Source: Bacillota bacterium
Lineage (GTDB): Bacteria; Bacillota; Clostridia; Oscillospirales; Ruminococcaceae
NCBI GenBank assembly: GCA_023418925.1
Contig: JAEZYS010000029.1
Coordinates: 62,001-126,000, forward strand
DNA: 64,000 nucleotides
Direction of reading: 5' to 3'
Shown here in pieces: positions 33,645 through 42,267 of the stretch; the stretch's first letter is position 1; the number at the start of each line of letters is the position of its first letter. The notes beneath the pieces were generated by a model, which saw only the letters and a list, made by a program, of their open reading frames with translations, searched no databases and was not told the origin of the DNA. A program made the translations under genes and the position numbers.

Positions 33645-34880
33645 ATGGCAACTACAGCCGGTGCTTTACCAAACAAAGGCGCAAAAAATAATAAAGTACA
33701 AAAGCCCCGACTTAACCCCGACGGAACGTCTAAGGGTTACAAAGAAAAAATTGTATCCGGACCAATGGATCTGACTTTCTTTCTGATTATCATGGTTTTG
33801 CTTGTAATGGGTATAATCATGATGTTCTCTGCGGGATATGCCTGGGCTATAAATGAAGGTAATGCAGGAACATTTTATGTAAAAAGACAGCTTACTGCTG
33901 CTGTGTTGGGTTTAGCAGGTATGTTCATAATGTCTTTCTTTGACTATCACTATCTAAGAAAAGCATGGATAGCTTATGGAGCATACATCGGATCAGCGGT
34001 ATTACTTGTGCTATGTAAAGTAGGTCCTTTTAAATCTCCGCATAATGATTCTTATCGTTGGGTCGATTTTAAATTTATTCCTGAATTCCAGCCATCTGAA
34101 ATCATGAAGTTTGCTATTATTCTTCTGTTTTCATATATTATTTCTGTGAATTACTCAAAGATGAAAGAATTCAAGTATGGCATTGTTCCGTTTGTAGGTT
34201 TTCTTGGAGTTGTCTGCGGACTTATGCTTTTACAGCCTCACCTTTCAGGTACAATTATCATTTGTGCAATCGGTGCAATAATGATGTTTGTAGGCGGTTC
34301 AAAAGTTTCTCATCTTTTTTTAGTTGGCATAGTCGGAATTGTTCTTGTAATAGGCGTCGTCTTTTACCTTGCAACTACAAAAGGATTTACCTACTTTGAA
34401 AAACGTTTTCTGACGTGGCAGGATCCTTTCAATGAAGAAATTAAGGATATTACTTGGCAGACGCAGAATTCTCTTATTGCTATCGGCTCAGGCGGACTTT
34501 TCGGATTGGGACTTGGCAACTCAAGGCAGAAGTTTCTGTATCTTCCTGAATCAAAAAATGACTTTGTTTTTGCAATTGTATGCGAAGAACTAGGATTTGT
34601 CGGCGCTCTCATGGTAATAATTCTGTTTCTTCTCTTCATTATCAGAGGATTTTATATTGCTACAAAAGCACCGGACAAATTTGGGATGATGCTTGCAGTA
34701 GGACTTACAGTTCAGATTGGTCTTCAGGCTTTGCTGAACATTGCTGTTGTAACAAACACCATACCAAACACAGGAGTTTCGCTTCCGTTCTTCAGCTATG
34801 GAGGAACTGCTCTTGTCATGCAGCTTGTCCAGATGGGTATTATACTGAATATATCACGTCAGTCATTGATAGAAACATAG
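33645..34880 (+). CDS. ftsW: SEDS-family septal glycosyltransferase
   Basis: FtsW polymerises lipid II at the septum together with the class B PBP. The 411-residue protein has a 40-residue basic cytosolic tail and about ten membrane helices. SEDS signatures are visible: FQPSEIMKFAIIL, LQPHLSGTIIIC, GLGLGNSRQKFLYLPESKNDFVFAIVCEELGF and the C-terminal TGVSLPFFSYGGTALV. murD, which usually lies between mraY and ftsW, is missing. GAAAGGATGG precedes the ATG. Position in the division cluster supports FtsW over RodA or SpoVE. Confidence 0.92.
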   Translation: MATTAGALPNKGAKNNKVQKPRLNPDGTSKGYKEKIVSGPMDLTFFLIIMVLLVMGIIMMFSAGYAWAINEGNAGTFYVKRQLTAAVLGLAGMFIMSFFDYHYLRKAWIAYGAYIGSAVLLVLCKVGPFKSPHNDSYRWVDFKFIPEFQPSEIMKFAIILLFSYIISVNYSKMKEFKYGIVPFVGFLGVVCGLMLLQPHLSGTIIICAIGAIMMFVGGSKVSHLFLVGIVGIVLVIGVVFYLATTKGFTYFEKRFLTWQDPFNEEIKDITWQTQNSLIAIGSGGLFGLGLGNSRQKFLYLPESKNDFVFAIVCEELGFVGALMVIILFLLFIIRGFYIATKAPDKFGMMLAVGLTVQIGLQALLNIAVVTNTIPNTGVSLPFFSYGGTALVMQLVQMGIILNISRQSLIET

Positions 34881-34891
34881 GAGGATTCATA

Positions 34892-36016
34892 ATGTTAAAG
34901 GTTTTACTTGCAGGAGGTGGAACTGCAGGACACATCAATCCGGCTCTTGCAATAGCATCTATAATTAAAGAGCATAATCCTGACGCTGAATTTCTGTTTG
35001 CAGGAACACCAAACGGTATGGAGTCAAGGCTTGTTCCAAAGGCAGGATATGACTTTGCACCAATAAAGGTAAGTGGTTTTCAGCGTAAAATTACTCCTAA
35101 AAATATTGCACGAAATATTAGGGCACTTGCTTACCTCACTACAGCAGGGCATCGTGCAAGACAGATTATCAATGACTTCGAGCCAGACCTTGTAATAGGT
35201 ACAGGCGGATATGTAAGCGGGCCTGTTGTCATGCAGGCAGCAAAGATGAAAATACCTACTGCTATTCACGAGCAGAACGCTTTCCCCGGAATGACAAATA
35301 AGCTTCTTGCAAAACACGTTGACCATGTAATGCTTACAGTTGAAGATGCTCTCCAATACCTTGAAAAAGGTATAAAATACACTGTTACAGGACTTCCTGT
35401 CAGAACAGGCTTTATTGGCAAGTCAAAGTCAGAAGCAAAAGCTGAACTTGGACTTGACAGCAACTTATGTATTCTTTCATGGGGTGGAAGCCTTGGTGCT
35501 GGAAAAATAAACGAAACTGCTGCTGACCTTATTGAATGGCATACAAAAAACAACCTTGAAATTAACCATATTCATAGCTTTGGAAGAATGGGTAAGGACA
35601 CCTTTGAACAGTCTCTTACAGATAAGGGTATTGATTATAAAAATAATCCGCGTCTTATTGTCAGAGAATACATTGACAATATGGATACCTGTACTGCAGC
35701 TGCAGATTTAATAATCTGTCGTGCTGGTGCTAGTGCAATATCTGAACTTGAGGCTCTGGGACGCGCATCCATACTTGTCCCTTCACCTGTTGTAGCTGGA
35801 AATCATCAGTATTATAATGCTATGGTTCTCGGGAAAGCAGGAGCTGCAATTGTTATTGAACAGAAGGATCTGACAAGTGAAATGTTAATTCAGAAAGTTG
35901 AGCAGCTCTACAAAAATCCTGCAAAACTTAATTGCATTGCAAAAAAAGCAGGCGAAATGTATGTGAAAAACACTCCGGACAGGATTTATTCTGTTATTGA
36001 AGGCTTGATTAAATAG
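34892..36016 (+). CDS. murG: UDP-GlcNAc:lipid I N-acetylglucosaminyltransferase
   Basis: MurG converts lipid I to lipid II on the inner membrane face. The 374 residues start MLKVLLAGGGTAGHINPALA, the glycine-rich loop of the family. TGGYVSGPVVMQA, IHEQNAFPGMTNK and the UDP-GlcNAc site CRAGASAISELEALG follow. A longer frame runs back into ftsW, but the ATG at 34892, with AGGAGG eight bases upstream, is the real start. It lies 11 bases after ftsW. Confidence 0.96.
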   Translation: MLKVLLAGGGTAGHINPALAIASIIKEHNPDAEFLFAGTPNGMESRLVPKAGYDFAPIKVSGFQRKITPKNIARNIRALAYLTTAGHRARQIINDFEPDLVIGTGGYVSGPVVMQAAKMKIPTAIHEQNAFPGMTNKLLAKHVDHVMLTVEDALQYLEKGIKYTVTGLPVRTGFIGKSKSEAKAELGLDSNLCILSWGGSLGAGKINETAADLIEWHTKNNLEINHIHSFGRMGKDTFEQSLTDKGIDYKNNPRLIVREYIDNMDTCTAAADLIICRAGASAISELEALGRASILVPSPVVAGNHQYYNAMVLGKAGAAIVIEQKDLTSEMLIQKVEQLYKNPAKLNCIAKKAGEMYVKNTPDRIYSVIEGLIK

Positions 36017-36029
36017 CCCCATGCACCAA

Positions 36030-36078
36030 TATTCCTTCATCGCATAGTATGATATAAATATGCGATAAAGGAGCTGCA
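36030..36078 (+). promoter_or_regulatory. Hairpin that sequesters the murA ribosome site
   Basis: CCTT-C-ATCGCATA (36034-36046) pairs with TATGCGAT-A-AAGG (36059-36071): twelve base pairs with one mismatch. The 3' arm includes most of AAAGGAG, the murA ribosome binding site. Translation would need the helix to open. There is no U-run, so it is not a terminator. Confidence 0.5.
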
Positions 36079-36082
36079 CGGT

Positions 36083-37336
36083 ATGCAGAAACTTATTATA
36101 AACGGCCGCAGAAGAATCAGCGGCGAAATCTCCCTGCAGGGTGCAAAGAATGCAGCACTTCCTATCATTGCCGCTGCAGTACTGTGCGGTGAAAAGGTCA
36201 CTCTCGCAAATTGCCCTAAGCTTTCAGATACTTATGCTGCTCTGAGAATACTCAATTATATTGGCTGTAAAACCAATATGGACGGCAACATTGTTACTGT
36301 TGACGCATCTGTTATTGACAGAGTTGACATAACCGATGAACTTATGCGTGAGATGCGTTCCTCTATTATTTTTATGGGTGCTATCGTTGGCAGGACAGGA
36401 AAATGCAGAATGACATTTCCTGGCGGCTGTGATATAGGGCCAAGACCTATAGACATGCACCTCTCTGCTTTGAGAAAAATGGGCGTAACAATAAATGAGG
36501 AATATGGTCAGCTTGACTGTAGTGTAGAAAAAAAACTTACCGGTGCTAAAATTTCTCTGTCGTTTCCTTCCGTAGGAGCTACTGAAAATATTATTCTTGC
36601 TTCCGTTCTTGCAGAGGGAAAAACCATTATTCAGAATGCTGCAAGAGAACCAGAAATCGTAGATCTTGCAAGATTTCTTAAAGCCTGCGGTGCTGATATC
36701 AAGGGTGAAGGAGAAGGTCAGATAATAATTAACGGTGTTTCAAAGCTTCATGGATGCACATATAAAATCATGCCCGACAGAATTGTCTGTGCAACTTATC
36801 TTGCTTGTGCAGCAGCTTCAGGTGGAGATTTGCTTATCAAAAATTGTCACCCATATGATATTGACTCAATCACTCCAGTAATGGAACAAATGGGATGCTT
36901 TATAAGTAGTTATGGCAATAACATTTATATCAAAGGCACAAATAAGCTTAAATCTGTCGACACAATAAGAACAATGGTATACCCTGGATTTCCGACGGAT
37001 ATACAGGCTGTTGTTATGGCACTTCTCTGCAAATCCAACGGTACTACTGTTTTTGTTGAAAATATATTTGAAAACAGATACAAGCACGTCGGAGCACTCC
37101 AACGCATGGGTGCAGATATCCGTGTTGAAGGAAAAGTTTCAATTGTTGAAGGTGTCAGAAAACTATATGGTGCAAGGGTTGACGCAACAGATTTAAGAGG
37201 TGGTGCCGCTCTTGTTACTGCAGCTTTATCAGCTGATGGAACAACCGAAATTTCTGATATTCACTACATTGATCGTGGATATGAGGATATAGAACTCGTT
37301 TTATCTTCTGTTGGAGCAGATATAAGAAGGATGTAA
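36083..37336 (+). CDS. murA: UDP-N-acetylglucosamine 1-carboxyvinyltransferase
   Basis: MurA transfers enolpyruvate from phosphoenolpyruvate to UDP-GlcNAc, the first committed wall step, and is the fosfomycin target. The 417 residues include LQGAKNAALPIIAAA, the mobile loop FPGGCDIGPRPIDMHL whose cysteine is the catalytic one, and DLRGGAALVTAALSADG near the end. Cysteine rather than aspartate in the loop predicts fosfomycin sensitivity of this enzyme. The ribosome site lies in a stable helix. Its location inside the division cluster is common in clostridia. Confidence 0.95.
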   Translation: MQKLIINGRRRISGEISLQGAKNAALPIIAAAVLCGEKVTLANCPKLSDTYAALRILNYIGCKTNMDGNIVTVDASVIDRVDITDELMREMRSSIIFMGAIVGRTGKCRMTFPGGCDIGPRPIDMHLSALRKMGVTINEEYGQLDCSVEKKLTGAKISLSFPSVGATENIILASVLAEGKTIIQNAAREPEIVDLARFLKACGADIKGEGEGQIIINGVSKLHGCTYKIMPDRIVCATYLACAAASGGDLLIKNCHPYDIDSITPVMEQMGCFISSYGNNIYIKGTNKLKSVDTIRTMVYPGFPTDIQAVVMALLCKSNGTTVFVENIFENRYKHVGALQRMGADIRVEGKVSIVEGVRKLYGARVDATDLRGGAALVTAALSADGTTEISDIHYIDRGYEDIELVLSSVGADIRRM

Positions 37337-37393
37337 TCACATCTTACATTTTACTTGACTTTAATATAATTCAAATGAAAGGATTTGCAATTG

Positions 37394-38290
37394 ATGCAGG
37401 ATGTTGTAAAACAAGGTACTTCACAATATAATAAGTCAGGGCGAAGAAGGCATAAAAGGAATATGTCTCTTTCCTATATGCTTATTCTTTTTATTGCTGT
37501 AACCGCATTTATAATTCTGTCTGTTACAGTGTTTTTTAATATTGAGGAAGTACGTGTTGTTGGTACATCTGTTTATACTGCCGAAGAAATAGTAAAGTCA
37601 AGTGGTCTTATGGCAGGAGAAAATATGATCAGAGCCAATATGGGAAAATCCGCTGCTAAAATAAATCATGACCTTGTTTACATAGAACATACGAAAATAA
37701 GGCGGATATTCCCAAACACTGTAGAAATTGAAGTTACACCATGCAAAGAAACAGCTATGATCAGTTTTCCAGAAGGATACTTTCTCATCAGTAAGGGTAG
37801 GAAAATTCTTGATATTACTGAAAATGCTAGAAGTAATATGATTACAATAGACGGATGTGAACCTGTTGAAAGTCTTAGTGTAGGAGATATATTTGAATCT
37901 GGAGATGAAAACAAGACAAAAATAATCTCCCAGCTTATAGAATACAACTCTATAAGTGCAGACGGAAAAATCACTGAATACAACATCTCTGATCGTCTGA
38001 ATATCACATGTCTTTACGAAAACAGGATCTGTATTGAGCTTGGACTGATTTCCGAGCTTGACTATAAAATCCGTTTTGCAAATGAAATTATAGTTACTAA
38101 AATAGGAAAGGATACAGAAGGAACCCTCAAAATTCTTTCAGATGGTGAGGCCTCATTCCTCGATAAATTATCAATTGAAGAAAATAAGAAAATATATGAA
38201 AGCAACATTAATACAGAAATAGTTAATGAGACGACATTTTCTGATAGTTCTACATCATCAAATGGTAAAACTACTGGTATGATGGAATAA
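37394..38290 (+). CDS. divIB: Division protein DivIB/FtsQ
   Basis: The 298-residue bitopic protein has a basic cytosolic region (SGRRRHKRNMS), a membrane helix (YMLILFIAVTAFIILSVTVFF) and an extracellular POTRA domain beginning IEEVRVVGTSVYTAEEIVKSSGL. A beta domain with IRRIFPNTVEIEVT and a Ser/Thr-rich disordered tail follow. It scaffolds the septal synthase complex with FtsL. I place the start at ATG 37394, with AAAGGA ten bases upstream; a TTG three codons earlier overlaps that spacing. Confidence 0.9.
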   Translation: MQDVVKQGTSQYNKSGRRRHKRNMSLSYMLILFIAVTAFIILSVTVFFNIEEVRVVGTSVYTAEEIVKSSGLMAGENMIRANMGKSAAKINHDLVYIEHTKIRRIFPNTVEIEVTPCKETAMISFPEGYFLISKGRKILDITENARSNMITIDGCEPVESLSVGDIFESGDENKTKIISQLIEYNSISADGKITEYNISDRLNITCLYENRICIELGLISELDYKIRFANEIIVTKIGKDTEGTLKILSDGEASFLDKLSIEENKKIYESNINTEIVNETTFSDSSTSSNGKTTGMME

Positions 38291-38359
38291 TATATCATAA
38301 AATCATAAAATTTCTATAATAATATTGCTTAAATCTTAGTTTTATTTTCAGTAAAAGTA

Positions 38360-38388
38360 TTGAAAAAGTACTGATTATATGATAAAAT
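38360..38388 (+). promoter_or_regulatory. Dedicated promoter of ftsZ
   Basis: TTGAAA at 38360-38365, a 17-base spacer and TAAAAT at 38383-38388 with TG one base upstream of the -10. It lies in the 151-base divIB-ftsZ gap, so ftsZ can be expressed apart from the cluster promoter. Confidence 0.7.
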
Positions 38389-38441
38389 TAATGTTGTGTA
38401 TGTTTGATAGGTATTTACTATATATATAGGAGGACGTTAAC

Positions 38442-39518
38442 ATGGGCGGATTTATTCTCGATAATGAAGAATTCATACCTGATGTAAATATAAAAGTAGT
38501 CGGAGTTGGTGGCGGCGGTGGAAATGCTCTTAACTGTATGGCTGTTGCTGGCATTAAGGACGTTGAATACATAGCTGTAAACACAGATGCTGCTGCGCTC
38601 AAGTCTTCTAAGGCTTCTCAGAAGGTTCAGATCGGTGCAAAGCTTACTCGAGGCAGAGGTGCTGGAAACAAGCCTGAAATAGGTGAACGTTCCGCACAGG
38701 AAAATAAGGATGAAATAGCTGCTGCTCTCAAGGGCGCACAGATGGTTTTCATTGCTGCCGGTATGGGTGGTGGTACTGGTACAGGTGCTGCTCCTGTTGT
38801 TGCTGAAATAGCACAGGAGATGGATATCCTTACTGTTGCCGTTGTAACAAAGCCTTTCAATTTTGAGCAGAAAACAAAAATGACTCAGGCTGAAAAAGGT
38901 ATTGAAGAACTTAAAAAACATGTTGACTCCCTCATTGTCATTCCTAATGAACGTCTTCTTGTCGGTTCGGACAAGCCTCTTACTATGAGAGATTCTTTTT
39001 CTCTTGCAGATGATATCCTTAAAACAGGTGTAAAATCCATTGCTGAACTCATCACAGTTGAAGGTATGATTAACCTTGACTTTGCTGACGTTGAAACAAC
39101 AATGAAGGACGCTGGCTATGCTCATATGGCTATCGGTCACGGTTCTGGTAAGGACAAGGCTTCTGAAGCTGCTAAGGCTGTTATCTCCAGCCCACTTCTT
39201 GAAACATCTATCAGCGGTGCTACAAGACTTCTTATTAACATTGTTATGTCTGAAGATGTTCTTGCAAACGATGTTGATACAGCTACAAAGCTTATTTCTG
39301 AGGCTGCTGATCCAAACGTAGACATGATCTTCGGTACATCATTTGATGAAACTATGCAGGACGAGCTTAGCATTACAGTTATTGCTGCTGGTTTCACTAA
39401 CATGGATGTTGTCAATACCGACAAGTCTATTGAAAAGCCTGATGACAGCGCAACTGCACAGCACAGGCCTGTTGACGATTATAGTGATCTCTTTGATCTG
39501 TTTAACAGCAGAGGTTAA
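38442..39518 (+). CDS. ftsZ: Cell division GTPase FtsZ with a divergent C-terminal tail
   Basis: FtsZ is the tubulin-like GTPase that forms the division ring. The 358 residues include GVGGGGGNALNCM, the nucleotide loop AGMGGGTGTGAAPVVAE and the T7-loop region LINLDFADVETTM. The core ends at about 330 and the linker is very short. The tail is DDYSDLFDLFNSRG and lacks the usual DIPxFLRR-like peptide that binds FtsA, SepF and ZapD; no ftsA lies beside it. AGGAGG precedes the ATG. It has its own promoter and a strong terminator. Confidence 0.97.
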   Translation: MGGFILDNEEFIPDVNIKVVGVGGGGGNALNCMAVAGIKDVEYIAVNTDAAALKSSKASQKVQIGAKLTRGRGAGNKPEIGERSAQENKDEIAAALKGAQMVFIAAGMGGGTGTGAAPVVAEIAQEMDILTVAVVTKPFNFEQKTKMTQAEKGIEELKKHVDSLIVIPNERLLVGSDKPLTMRDSFSLADDILKTGVKSIAELITVEGMINLDFADVETTMKDAGYAHMAIGHGSGKDKASEAAKAVISSPLLETSISGATRLLINIVMSEDVLANDVDTATKLISEAADPNVDMIFGTSFDETMQDELSITVIAAGFTNMDVVNTDKSIEKPDDSATAQHRPVDDYSDLFDLFNSRG

Positions 39519-39545
39519 TGTTCTCCTTTAAATTAATAAAACTTT

Positions 39546-39574
39546 CCCCTCAGTATTGTTACTGAGGGGTTTTT
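39546..39574 (+). terminator. Terminator of ftsZ
   Basis: A 10-bp stem (CCCCTCAGTA with TACTGAGGGG), a 4-nt loop and TTTTT. Confidence 0.92.
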
Positions 39575-39581
39575 CGTTGCA

Positions 39582-39614
39582 TATAAAAATAAGCCGGGTA
39601 AATTAATACCCGGC
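39582..39614 (-). terminator. Terminator of the 2-oxoacid oxidoreductase operon
   Basis: An 8-bp GC-rich stem (GCCGGGTA with TACCCGGC), a 6-nt loop and, on the minus strand, TTATTTTTAT. Confidence 0.88.
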
Positions 39615-39626
39615 GTATACTTTTAA

Positions 39627-40157
39627 TTAATATTCCATACCAAGCTTGATTGCTTTCATGTTGTTTTCGATAAGCTGTACCTTTGTTGGAGGAACAATCT
39701 TCTCAAGAGCCTTTCTTGCTATTTCTTCAGAGATGATTCCTGTTTCCTTCATAATCTTTCCGAGAAGAATAATGTTTGCTCCTCCAGGAAGATTATTATC
39801 AGCTGCAAGCTGTGTTGCAGGAATATAGTAGCAGTCAATATCTGTTCTATCACACTTTTCATCAACCATTGTGCTGTCGACAAATACCTTACCGCCAGCC
39901 TTAACTGAACCAATGAATTTGTTGAATGAAGGTGTATTCATTGCGAGAAGAATAGATGGTTCAATTACAAGCGGAGAACCGATTGGCTCATCTGAAAGAC
40001 AAACTGAACAGTTACATGTACCGCCTCTCATTTCAGGGCCGTATGATGGAAGCCATGATACTTCCTTATCATCAATAAGTCCGCTGTATGCAAGAACTTT
40101 TCCGACAAAGAGGATACCCTGTCCTCCGAAACCTGCTAAAAGAATTTCGTTAGTCAT
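39627..40157 (-). CDS. 2-oxoacid:ferredoxin oxidoreductase, gamma subunit
   Basis: The 176-residue gamma subunit is the cofactor-side module that meets the alpha and beta chains. It starts ILLAGFGGQGILFVGKVLA and contains YGPEMRGGTCNCSVCLSD and a TKVQLIENNMKAIKLG end, as in KorC/VorC proteins. The start overlaps the beta stop (TAATG), so the two are translationally coupled. It is the last gene of a four-subunit set. Substrate (2-oxoglutarate or branched-chain 2-oxoacid) cannot be fixed from this subunit. Confidence 0.9.
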   Translation of the reverse strand: MTNEILLAGFGGQGILFVGKVLAYSGLIDDKEVSWLPSYGPEMRGGTCNCSVCLSDEPIGSPLVIEPSILLAMNTPSFNKFIGSVKAGGKVFVDSTMVDEKCDRTDIDCYYIPATQLAADNNLPGGANIILLGKIMKETGIISEEIARKALEKIVPPTKVQLIENNMKAIKLGMEY

Positions 40158-40909
40158 TACTTGTTACCCTCCTCACTAGTATCCTTATAAACGCCGAGTG
40201 GATAGTAAGGAATCATGTCCTTCTGAAGTCTATTGATAGCATCAACTGGTGAAAGTCCCCAGTTTGTTGGACAAGTTGAAAGAATTTCAACGATAGAGAA
40301 GCCTCTCTTGTTCTTCTGATTTTCAAATGCCTTTCTGATAGCCTTCTTAGCTTCCTTGATATGAGGAACAGTATCAACTGCAACTCTCTGTGCGAGAGCT
40401 GTACCATCAAGTGTTGAAAGCATTTCACAAACTCTTACTGGATAACCCTGAATCTTAGGGTCACGGCCGTATGGAGTAGTCTGTGTAATCTGACCAGGGA
40501 GAGTAGTTGGAGCCATCTGTCCGCCTGTCATTCCATAAGTTGTGTTATTTACGAAAACAACTACGATATTTTCCCCTCTTGTAGCAGAGTGAACTGTTTC
40601 AGCTGTACCAATTGCAGCAAGGTCACCGTCGCCCTGGTATGTAAATACATACTTGTCAGGCTTTGCTCTCTTTACACCAGTTGCAACAGCAGGAGCACGT
40701 CCATGAGGAGCTTCAATCATATCACAGTTAAAATAATCATATGCCATTACAGAACATCCTACAGGACATACACCGATAGTGTCGCCTTCGATGCCCATTT
40801 CATCTATAACTTCACAAAGTATTCTGTGGATAATACCATGTGTACATCCAGGACAGTAATGCAAAGTAATGTCAGCAAGAGCCTTTGGTTTTTCAAATAC
40901 AACAGCCAT
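40157..40909 (-). CDS. 2-oxoacid:ferredoxin oxidoreductase, thiamine-diphosphate (beta) subunit
   Basis: The beta chain binds thiamine diphosphate and one iron-sulfur cluster. The 250 residues include LHYCPGCTHGIIHR (cluster cysteines), GHGRAPA-like APHGRAPAVATGVKR, the ThDP motif YQGDGDLAAIGTAE ending in the magnesium-binding VNNTTYGMTGGQ, and a C-terminal STCPTNWGLSP cysteine. It overlaps its neighbours at both ends (ATG with TAA), showing a tightly coupled operon. The enzyme oxidises or makes 2-oxoacids with reduced ferredoxin, in the anaerobic cytosol. Confidence 0.92.
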   Translation of the reverse strand: MAVVFEKPKALADITLHYCPGCTHGIIHRILCEVIDEMGIEGDTIGVCPVGCSVMAYDYFNCDMIEAPHGRAPAVATGVKRAKPDKYVFTYQGDGDLAAIGTAETVHSATRGENIVVVFVNNTTYGMTGGQMAPTTLPGQITQTTPYGRDPKIQGYPVRVCEMLSTLDGTALAQRVAVDTVPHIKEAKKAIRKAFENQKNKRGFSIVEILSTCPTNWGLSPVDAINRLQKDMIPYYPLGVYKDTSEEGNK

Positions 40910-41964
40910 TACTTAACACCTCCGTATTTCTTAATTTCATCAAGTACCTCGGAAGGCTTTGGAATGATACCGCCTGTTCTTCCAAGGAATTCTACAGGCT
41001 TTGAGCAGTTGATAGCAAGCTTGACGTCATCGATCATCTGACCCATTGACATTTCAACGCAGATAACTGTCTTGCAGTTCTTAGTTGCTTCGATCATCTG
41101 CTTCTTAGGGAATGGCCATAATGTGATTGGTCTGATAAGACCAGCCTTGATACCCTGTTCTCTTGCAGCATTGACAGCAGATTTTACAACTCTTGCTGTT
41201 GCACCATAAGCTGTAAGAACGATATCAGCGTCATCACACATATATAATTCAGCTTCAGCATGATTTTCTTTAATTTCATCATATCTCTTGTATCTGTCAA
41301 ATACAGACTGCTGGAGTTCTTCAGGCTTGAGGTAAAGAGAGTTAATGATGTTGTGCTTTCTCTTGTTGCCATGACCTGTTGTAGCCCAAGGCTTGTCAAC
41401 GCTTTCAGCCTTGACTTCAGGGAATGAAACCGGTTCCATCATCTGGCCGAGGAAACCGTCTGCAAGGATCATTGCAGGCATACGGTACTTATCAGCCATA
41501 TCAAAAGCCTTTGTAACTGTATTAACCATTTCCTGAACGGAACATGGAGCATAAACAAGAAGCTGGAAGTCACCATGACCGAGAGCCTTTGTTGCCTGCC
41601 AGTAGTCTGCCTGTGAAGGCTGAATACCACCAAGACCAGGGCCGCCTCTCTGTACATTGATGATTACGCATGGAAGGTCAGAACCTGCGATATATGATAT
41701 ACCTTCTGACTTAAGGGAAATTCCAGGTGAAGATGATGAAGTCATTACTCGTGTGCCTGTTGATGACGCACCGAGTACCATGTTAATAGCAGCAATTTCA
41801 GATTCTGCCTGGAGGAACAATCCACCAGCCTTAGCAAAACGCTTTGCAAGGTAAGCTGAAATTTCTGTCTGAGGTGTGATAGGATATCCGAAGAAACATT
41901 TACAGCCTGCACGAATAGCAGCTTCTGCAAGTGCTTCATTACCTTTCATTAAATTTCTTTCCAA
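40909..41964 (-). CDS. 2-oxoacid:ferredoxin oxidoreductase, alpha subunit (VorB/KorA type)
   Basis: The alpha chain holds the pyrimidine-binding and substrate side. It shows GCKCFFGYPITPQTEISAYLA, the catalytic-region EIAAINMVLGASSTGTRVMTSSSSPGI and NVQRGGPGLGG, and a transketolase C-terminal domain (ADIVLTAYGATARVVKSAV). The closest match by memory is VorB (2-ketoisovalerate), with KorA the alternative. I choose TTG at 41964 as start. A GTG at 41973 overlaps AAAGGA, whereas the TTG is about nine bases from it and yields the family-like ERNLMKGNEALAEAAIRAG opening. Confidence 0.9.
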   Translation of the reverse strand: MERNLMKGNEALAEAAIRAGCKCFFGYPITPQTEISAYLAKRFAKAGGLFLQAESEIAAINMVLGASSTGTRVMTSSSSPGISLKSEGISYIAGSDLPCVIINVQRGGPGLGGIQPSQADYWQATKALGHGDFQLLVYAPCSVQEMVNTVTKAFDMADKYRMPAMILADGFLGQMMEPVSFPEVKAESVDKPWATTGHGNKRKHNIINSLYLKPEELQQSVFDRYKRYDEIKENHAEAELYMCDDADIVLTAYGATARVVKSAVNAAREQGIKAGLIRPITLWPFPKKQMIEATKNCKTVICVEMSMGQMIDDVKLAINCSKPVEFLGRTGGIIPKPSEVLDEIKKYGGVK

Positions 41965-42018
41965 GTTAGTCACTCCTTTGGTTAATTTGAGTAAGTCATA
42001 TTATTGACTATATCTCGT

Positions 42019-42225
42019 TTACTTCTCTACGATAATAGCACAGTCAGGGCACAAAGTTGCGCACATTGCACATCCTATGCAAGCACTGTCATCTATACAG
42101 ACAGCAGTAAAATATCCCTTGAGATTTCTTTTATTCTTCTGTATTTCAACTATCTTTTTAGGACAAGCTGTTGTACAGAGAGCGCAGCCCTTGCACTTCT
42201 CAAAGTTTACAGTAATTTTTGCCAT
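42019..42225 (-). CDS. 2[4Fe-4S] ferredoxin-like delta subunit
   Basis: The 68-residue polypeptide has two classic cluster motifs: CKGCALCTTACPKK and CIGCAMCATLCPDCA. It should carry electrons from the 2-oxoacid oxidoreductase to soluble ferredoxin. AAAGGAG precedes the ATG. It is the first gene of the four-subunit set, 54 bases ahead of the alpha start, which is the standard delta-alpha-beta-gamma order. Confidence 0.93.
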   Translation of the reverse strand: MAKITVNFEKCKGCALCTTACPKKIVEIQKNKRNLKGYFTAVCIDDSACIGCAMCATLCPDCAIIVEK

Positions 42226-42267
42226 ATATAAATCTCCTTTCGGTAAAATACATTTTATATATTTCTG

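Noticed and set aside
34580..34891. N-terminal extension of murG into ftsW
   Set aside because: The extension overlaps ftsW in another frame and lacks MurG similarity; ATG 34892 has AGGAGG and the canonical N-terminus.
38418..39140. Long open frame on the minus strand across ftsZ
   Set aside because: It is antisense to a certain gene, rich in Cys, Ser and Phe, and has no ribosome site; it mirrors ftsZ codon usage.
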